Source: Plakobranchus ocellatus (Eukaryota > Mollusca > Gastropoda > Plakobranchidae). From it: DNA of 23,852 nucleotides. The notes beneath the pieces are model-generated. The model was given only the letters and a program-made list of their open reading frames with translations, was not told the origin of the DNA and made no database searches. Positions 19,690 to 23,852 of the stretch are shown in pieces (the stretch's first letter is position 1; the number at the start of each line of letters is the position of its first letter). Location: the NCBI GenBank assembly GCA_019648995.1, contig BLXT01007982.1:2098367-2122218 (forward strand), in the 5' to 3' direction. The translations under genes were made by a program, and so were the position numbers.

Positions 19690-20262
19690 CTATGCACTTT
19701 TGAACTGATATTCTTTTTTTAGGATATTTAAAATCATTCCTTCCACATGCTCTTTTTTATCGGAACCAATGGAAACTGTCTTAGTAACTGAATTCAGGAC
19801 AAAACCTAAGTGGTGCATTGTTTGTGAAAGTATCCTAATTGATTTTGGGGATATATCAAATCCTAAGGATTTGAACAGCGTGCAAGTATAATCAACACTT
19901 GTTTGCACTTGGTATAGTTCGATCCTTGACAATATATAGATTGTCAATGTAAAATCTACAGAGGATCCCTTTATCATGAGGCTGTTCTATTATGGGTTTC
20001 ATTATCTTTGTAAATAATTGAGGGCTGATTTTGTATCCTTGTGGTAGGACAAGGTATTTATAAAGCTGGTCTTCAACTATGAACTTTAAGAATTTTGTGT
20101 AATCTGGGTTGTATATGGACTGAGTGATAAGCATTTTCCAAACCTATGCTAGCCATAAAACATTCTCTTTCCATGAGGTTTAAGCAAGATACTAGAATGT
20201 CCATCTTAAAGTGAGTGTACTCAACAAACGTGTTAAGCTGTTTTACATTTAGTATCATTCAG
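19690..20262 (-). pseudogene. DIRS-like retrotransposon reverse transcriptase, decayed
   Basis: On the minus strand three frames succeed one another (about 20258-20115, 20134-19900, 19930-19690) and together follow a DIRS-type reverse transcriptase: ILNVKQLN and EYTHFKMD, the motif-A region SIGLENAYHSVHI, KFLKFIVEDQLYKYLVLPQG, PQLFTKIMKPI, FYIDNLYIV, and HHLGFVLNSVTKTVSI. The family normally has two aspartates in motif A (IDLKDAY) and two in the YIDD box. Here they read IGLENAY and YIDN (19940-19951), so catalytic residues are lost, besides at least two frameshifts. DIRS elements insert with a tyrosine recombinase; I do not see that part in the window. Ty3-like assignment is less likely because of the LGFxLxSxxxTVS signature. 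Confidence 0.75.
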
Positions 20263-20279
20263 TAGGACAAGGTATTTAT
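20045..20279. repeat. 17-bp direct repeat bracketing part of the DIRS relic
   Basis: TAGGACAAGGTATTTAT occurs at 20045-20061, where its complement encodes the KYLVL part of the reverse transcriptase, and again at 20263-20279, exactly where recognisable reverse-transcriptase sequence begins. It suggests a rearrangement junction. Confidence 0.7.
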
Positions 20280-20290
20280 GTGTAATATAT

Positions 20291-20453
20291 AAGTGATAAT
20301 AATGTAAACTGATTTAAATCCTTTCCAAGTTCTTTTATTTTGCTGCAGTCCATAATGTTCACTGAATTTATTTTCCTAGGAAATAGTGACTCTTCATTTT
20401 CTTCAATATATCCACCCTAGTGCTCATCCTGTAACTTACCATCAGATAGTATT
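20291..20453. repeat. 163-bp direct repeat, copy 1
   Basis: Matches 20630-20792 with five differences by eye (about 97%). The repeat starts AAGTGATAATAATGTAAACT and ends AGATAGTATT. On the minus strand it holds an open stretch of about 45 codons (EENEESLFPRKINSVNIMDC and onward), possibly DIRS-derived coding sequence upstream of the reverse transcriptase. An ATTCAGT triplet repeat follows at 20451-20467. Confidence 0.95.
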
Positions 20454-20629
20454 CAGTATTCAGTATTTGAATTTGTGCGTTGTTCTGCGGTAGATTGCTC
20501 CCTCTACCCCATTTAAGCAGGATGGCAGAACTATACTTCATTTTACAGGTAAAACTCGTCTAATTTATCAATTATGCTTCCATTCCACTCAGAGTAGTAA
20601 ATCTCACTTTGTGGGGTCTGAGAGAAAAT
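20454..20629. other. Spacer between the 163-bp repeats
   Basis: 176 bases not related to the repeat copies, no feature recognised. With copy 1 it makes a 339-bp unit, so the arrangement may be one and a half tandem units. Confidence 0.5.
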
Positions 20630-20792
20630 AAGTGATAATAATGTAAACTGATTTAAATCCTTTCCAAGTTCTTTTATTTTGCTGCAGTCCTTAATGTTCA
20701 ATGAATTTATTTTCCTAGGAAATAGTGACTCTTCATTTTCTTCAATATATCCACCCTAGTGCTCATTGTGTAACTTACTATCAGATAGTATT
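20630..20792. repeat. 163-bp direct repeat, copy 2
   Basis: Second copy, displaced by 339 bases. It keeps the same minus-strand open stretch, with a substitution changing one codon near its middle. Confidence 0.95.
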
Positions 20793-21529
20793 GCGATACT
20801 CGGAATTCATTTTGTTATTACCTTCCTCAGCATTTTCAAATATTACTTGTCTTATTATTAGCAAGTTTTGTCTTGTCTGTAAACCTTCCAGCAATGTAAA
20901 ACCTGCTGTGTGTATCAAGTCCTTCAGCATCCCATTCAATGTTTCGTGCTTATGTTACTTTCTTGTGTGTTAATTATTTGAAGGTACTTTTTTCTTAATT
21001 CAATATGCTTCTTTCAATAATTTAAAAATCTAACAACTTTACTGAAAATAACATAGCCCTATACAGTTTTCTGTTTGGAAAATTGCACACAAAAAAAAAG
21101 GTTCACGGGCTGCTTCAGTGATTAAAGAATGCATATAATGCAACCTCAGTCTCATTTGGGCCAGTCTGGAGACACAGATAATAATTACATCTATTGGTAT
21201 TTGGAAAAATGACCCAAATGTCAGGTTTTGAAGAATATCGGACATGAGTGTTGAGAACCTTTCATGCGTAACATGCTGTGTTAAAATTTTCCTTAGGCGC
21301 GAAAATAGTTTTGAGAAAACAGCTATAACATTGTTTGAAACATTTGGTATCTAATACTTTCATCTAATACTCATACTTCTTTGAATCGATCGTTATTAAA
21401 AATTTAATTGATTTAGTATATATCAAAAGAAAATGGACACCTTTAATCAGAGATAATTGATTTATCTTTGGTAAGACTAAGAGTGCAAAATTTTGAAAAA
21501 AAGGGAGGACGAATTAATCAACATTTTGT
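20793..21529. other. Intergenic, nothing recognised
   Basis: AT-rich; short open frames on both strands have no recognisable family. It might include more decayed DIRS sequence, but I see no motif. Confidence 0.45.
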
Positions 21530-21787
21530 GGGTTGTTGCAAGACGAAGGCTAGTGGAGAACTCGTACACAAACCAGCAGTAGGCAAGGGGAAACCACTCC
21601 TGTATAGCTTCCTAAGACAAAAAAAAAATCATGAGCCAAAACCATAGTGAAACTTAGTTAACAACGTTAAGGGGGTTAGTGATTCCAATCCAAATCCCTC
21701 GTTTGGCAGGGATAGCCATGTGCAGCAGGTGACTCCAGGTTGTCACCCAGTGTCTGCTTGCAAATGAATATTGATCAAACAACAAAA

Positions 21788-22545
21788 ATAGCAACATGGA
21801 ATGTGCATACACAGCATTAAAAAGAAAAATTAGAATTTATATAAAATAATAGAAAAAGTCATTAAAGAAATGGACAGAATAAAACTTCACATTCCTAGGG
21901 CTTGCTGAGGTAAGATGGACAGGGGCAGGTTCCATGAAATGAAGTAGTAAAACTCTAATTTACTCAGGGGGACACACTCATGAAAGAGGCGTTGGTATCT
22001 TATATGATGTAACAATGGCAAAAAATCTGGGGGGTTGGTGTCCAATTTCAGATAGAGTAGTTGTAGCTAAATTGGTAGCCAAACCATTAAATCTAGGAAT
22101 TATTCAAGTGTATTTCCCAACATCTGACAGTGAAGATGTGGAAGAAGAAAAGTTTTATAAAGAAATAGAAAAAGCAAAAGACTACATGTATCTAAAATCC
22201 CTGGATAACATAATAATAATGGGAGATTTCAATGCAAAAGTTGGGGATGAGAGAGTAGAAGATGTTGTCAGGCCCAGTGGCATAGGGACTGTAAATGAGC
22301 GTGGTAGTAGGCTAACTGAATGGTGCTAAATCAATGATTTTACCATCACAAATAGTTGGTATCAAAACCACCCTAGGCGACAGTGGACTTAGAAGAGCCC
22401 CTGTGATAGAAGTAGAAACTATATAGACTACATCCTCATTCAGAAACAATTCCGAAATGCCGTCAAACCATCAAAATCACTGCCAAGAGCCAACTGTGAT
22501 TCAGATGATATTCCAGTAATGTGTAAATTTCAGATAAAACCCTAG
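21788..22545 (+). pseudogene. RTE endonuclease domain, decayed
   Basis: The domain would nick target DNA to prime reverse transcription. Visible motifs: ATWNV (about 21791-21805), LAEVRWTGAGS (about 21900-21930), HERGVGILYD, WCPISDRVVVAKL, IIQVYFPTSD, GDFNAKVG at 22222-22245 and NERGSRLTEWC. In-frame stops interrupt it at 22327-22329 and 22390-22392, and further damage lies before 22015. The terminal catalytic SDH motif reads SDDIPV (22501-22518), so the catalytic histidine is lost. Proteins of this type are often misnamed craniofacial development protein 2 in invertebrate annotations. Confidence 0.85.
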
Positions 22546-22727
22546 ACCTACCATTGCTTAGACCAACCACTCTCTCTTTAGCCTTTGTCCGTAGAGCCCC
22601 GCTACGTCCCAAACAATTGCATGCGGAAAGCAGCTGTAACTAGGCACGCTTAGATGGGTGTGGAATTGTTTTTGTTCTAGGATTTCCCTTATAAGTATCG
22701 GGACCGGCCTTTGCCAAAAAAAAAAAA
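22546..22727 (+). mobile_element. Possible poly-A-tailed insertion inside the RTE relic
   Basis: About 180 bases with a higher GC content than the surroundings, a small hairpin (CGTAG/CTACG at 22590-22606) and a terminal run of 12 A (22716-22727) interrupt the RTE similarity. That fits a SINE or processed RNA copy. No RNA polymerase III box and no clear target-site duplication were seen, so it is tentative. Confidence 0.35.
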
Positions 22728-22900
22728 GCAATGTTTTAAGAGTAAAAAAAGTGGGAAATTGTATCTGAAATTTACCAAATTAGACTAGATAATGTGTTAA
22801 GAATGCTAGAATGATGCAGACATTTAGAGAAAATACTAAAAGTAATGAGAGAGAAAAACTGATGACACAGAAAGAGAATCAATAAGGAGCTAGGCCTAAG

Positions 22901-23248
22901 GAAACGTCCAATTATAATCTTATGCCTTGGAAAGGGGGGAGGGTCTCTTCTCCTGTATGAAAGGCGTAAGAAGGGGGGAGGGGGTGTCTTGAACTAATGT
23001 AATATTACACTATTGTGAGGAGAAAAATAATAAGGAAAAAAATGGCAACATAAAAAATAACACAAAAGAGGAGAGGTAACTATCCTTAACATACAATGAA
23101 TAAACGAATCAGTCCCATTACATGTTATATTGCCTAAAATTACATTGCAATGTTTATTTTCCATTTTTTACACTTAGAATTATTTACTTAATTACTCTGC
23201 ATAAATGTAGAATTGCATATGTACATATGAATGGTTTCCATAAATGTA
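22901..23248. other. Intergenic, nothing recognised
   Basis: Contains two GGGGGGAGGG-type runs at about 22933-22985 and is otherwise AT-rich with no coding region. Confidence 0.5.
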
Positions 23249-23345
23249 TGTAAAGTGCATAGGGCAGTGATGAAACTGTGGATTTGCACGATATAAATGC
23301 ATATTATCATTAATATTATTGCTGTTGTTGTTTTATTATTGTCAT
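23249..23345 (+). repeat. LINE/SINE-like 3' tail with ATT/GTT repeats
   Basis: The order TGTAAAGTGC, GGATTTGCACGATATAAATG, then AT-rich ATT and GTT repeats resembles the widespread 3' tail of animal LINE/SINE pairs (TGTAAAGCGC then GCGCTATATAAAT and a short tandem repeat). No body of the element is recognisable upstream. Confidence 0.45.
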
Positions 23346-23764
23346 GAGAGGTCATCAAAAGCAGTTTGACTGTTACACCGATAAAAGAAATAAGTTCAAC
23401 TACAGTGATTCATTTACATCTCTCGTTTAATCCAAAAGATAATCGAATGTTGAATGTTCATCTGTCACAAAGAAAAATAATTTAATAGCGGTTTTGTAGC
23501 AACAGTATGCATTCTATACTTCTTCAAACTTTCAGCTTCTCTCGGCTGCTTTCTAAAGTGCAGCTAAAAAGAATGCACACAGCATGTATGTACACTAAAG
23601 CCTTATATAGGAGGTAAGTTTTCGTAAGCAAAGGCCTAGCCCAACAGGCCAGAACAACGACCATGCATGCATGCAAAATTTGATCATGTCATGGTCATGA
23701 AACATTTTGAAAAAGACAATTCCTAAACTACAGTTAATGCTTAGTAAGCTAACACGCCATCGGC
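23346..23764. other. Intergenic, nothing recognised
   Basis: No coding region or known element seen. A CATGCATGCATGCA palindromic run lies at about 23662-23675. Confidence 0.45.
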
Positions 23765-23852
23765 GATTATTATTATTATTATTATTATTATTATTGTTGT
23801 TGCAGTTGTTGTTGTTGTTGATGTTATCATTATAATTATTATTATAACAAAT
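23765..23852. repeat. ATT / GTT microsatellite at the window end
   Basis: (ATT)n of about ten units passes into (GTT)n and back to ATT-rich sequence, running to the window edge. Confidence 0.9.

Larger units (their letters stand above)
21530..22900 (+). mobile_element. RTE-clade LINE relic, 5' region and endonuclease part
   Basis: A leader resembling RTE 5' regions (GGGGAAACCACTCC then TATAGCTTCCTAAGACA, about 21577-21620) is followed by an apurinic-endonuclease-like frame starting around IATWNV at 21788. The sequence between 22015 and 22545 is the best preserved. After 22545 the match is lost, then a weak match to the linker between endonuclease and reverse transcriptase resumes at about 22740. 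The reverse transcriptase itself is absent, so this copy is 3'-truncated or interrupted. It is the same clade as the 2886-3740 relic and in the same orientation, but the order is wrong for one element, so they are separate insertions. Confidence 0.8.

Overview
This is eukaryotic, AT-rich genomic DNA from an invertebrate animal, probably a mollusc and perhaps a gastropod. The evidence is spliced exons with GT/AG borders, long introns, GA/TC, TAA and TCTAGA-type simple repeats, and decayed copies of RTE-type and DIRS-type retrotransposons. The mollusc assignment is an inference from repeat style and protein similarity. There is no operon, CRISPR array or other prokaryotic feature.

The one host gene I can support lies on the + strand at about 9.0-19 kb. 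It is a single AF9/ENL (MLLT3/MLLT1, Drosophila ear) homologue. I reconstruct five exons: 9042-9136 (leader plus start codon at 9122), 10235-10424, 11091-11317, 13621-13728 and 15004-16923. They join in phase to give a predicted 819-residue protein. It has an N-terminal YEATS acyl-lysine reader (about residues 8-144), a Lys/Ser-rich disordered linker with an SPIK motif, and a C-terminal ANC1-homology domain (about 755-819). In animals such proteins bring elongation factors (AF4/P-TEFb) and DOT1L to acylated histone H3. At least one more 5' non-coding exon must lie upstream, because 9042 is preceded by a splice acceptor.

The flanks are a graveyard of mobile elements. From the left: a non-LTR retrotransposon 3' half with a TAA tail (1-1245); an RTE-clade reverse-transcriptase relic (2886-3740); a palindromic TCTAGA-rich tract (about 4035-4330); and scattered copies of a 23-bp motif (5088, 6851, 7924). 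Right of the gene there is a GAT/GGT-rich tract in the presumed 3' UTR (17525-17900), a minus-strand DIRS-like reverse-transcriptase relic with lost catalytic aspartates (19690-20262), and a 163-bp direct repeat in two 97% identical copies. Further right are an RTE endonuclease relic that may itself carry a poly-A-tailed insertion (21530-22900), and a LINE/SINE-like tail with an ATT microsatellite near 23.3 kb. Inside the gene, intron 1 carries a 213-bp foldback (MITE-like) element just upstream of the YEATS exon, and intron 4 opens with a long TC microsatellite containing an assembly gap.

I did not find an undescribed multigene system. The points most worth following are the complete AF9/ENL homologue with its repeats close to splice sites, the foldback element, and the rearranged DIRS region.
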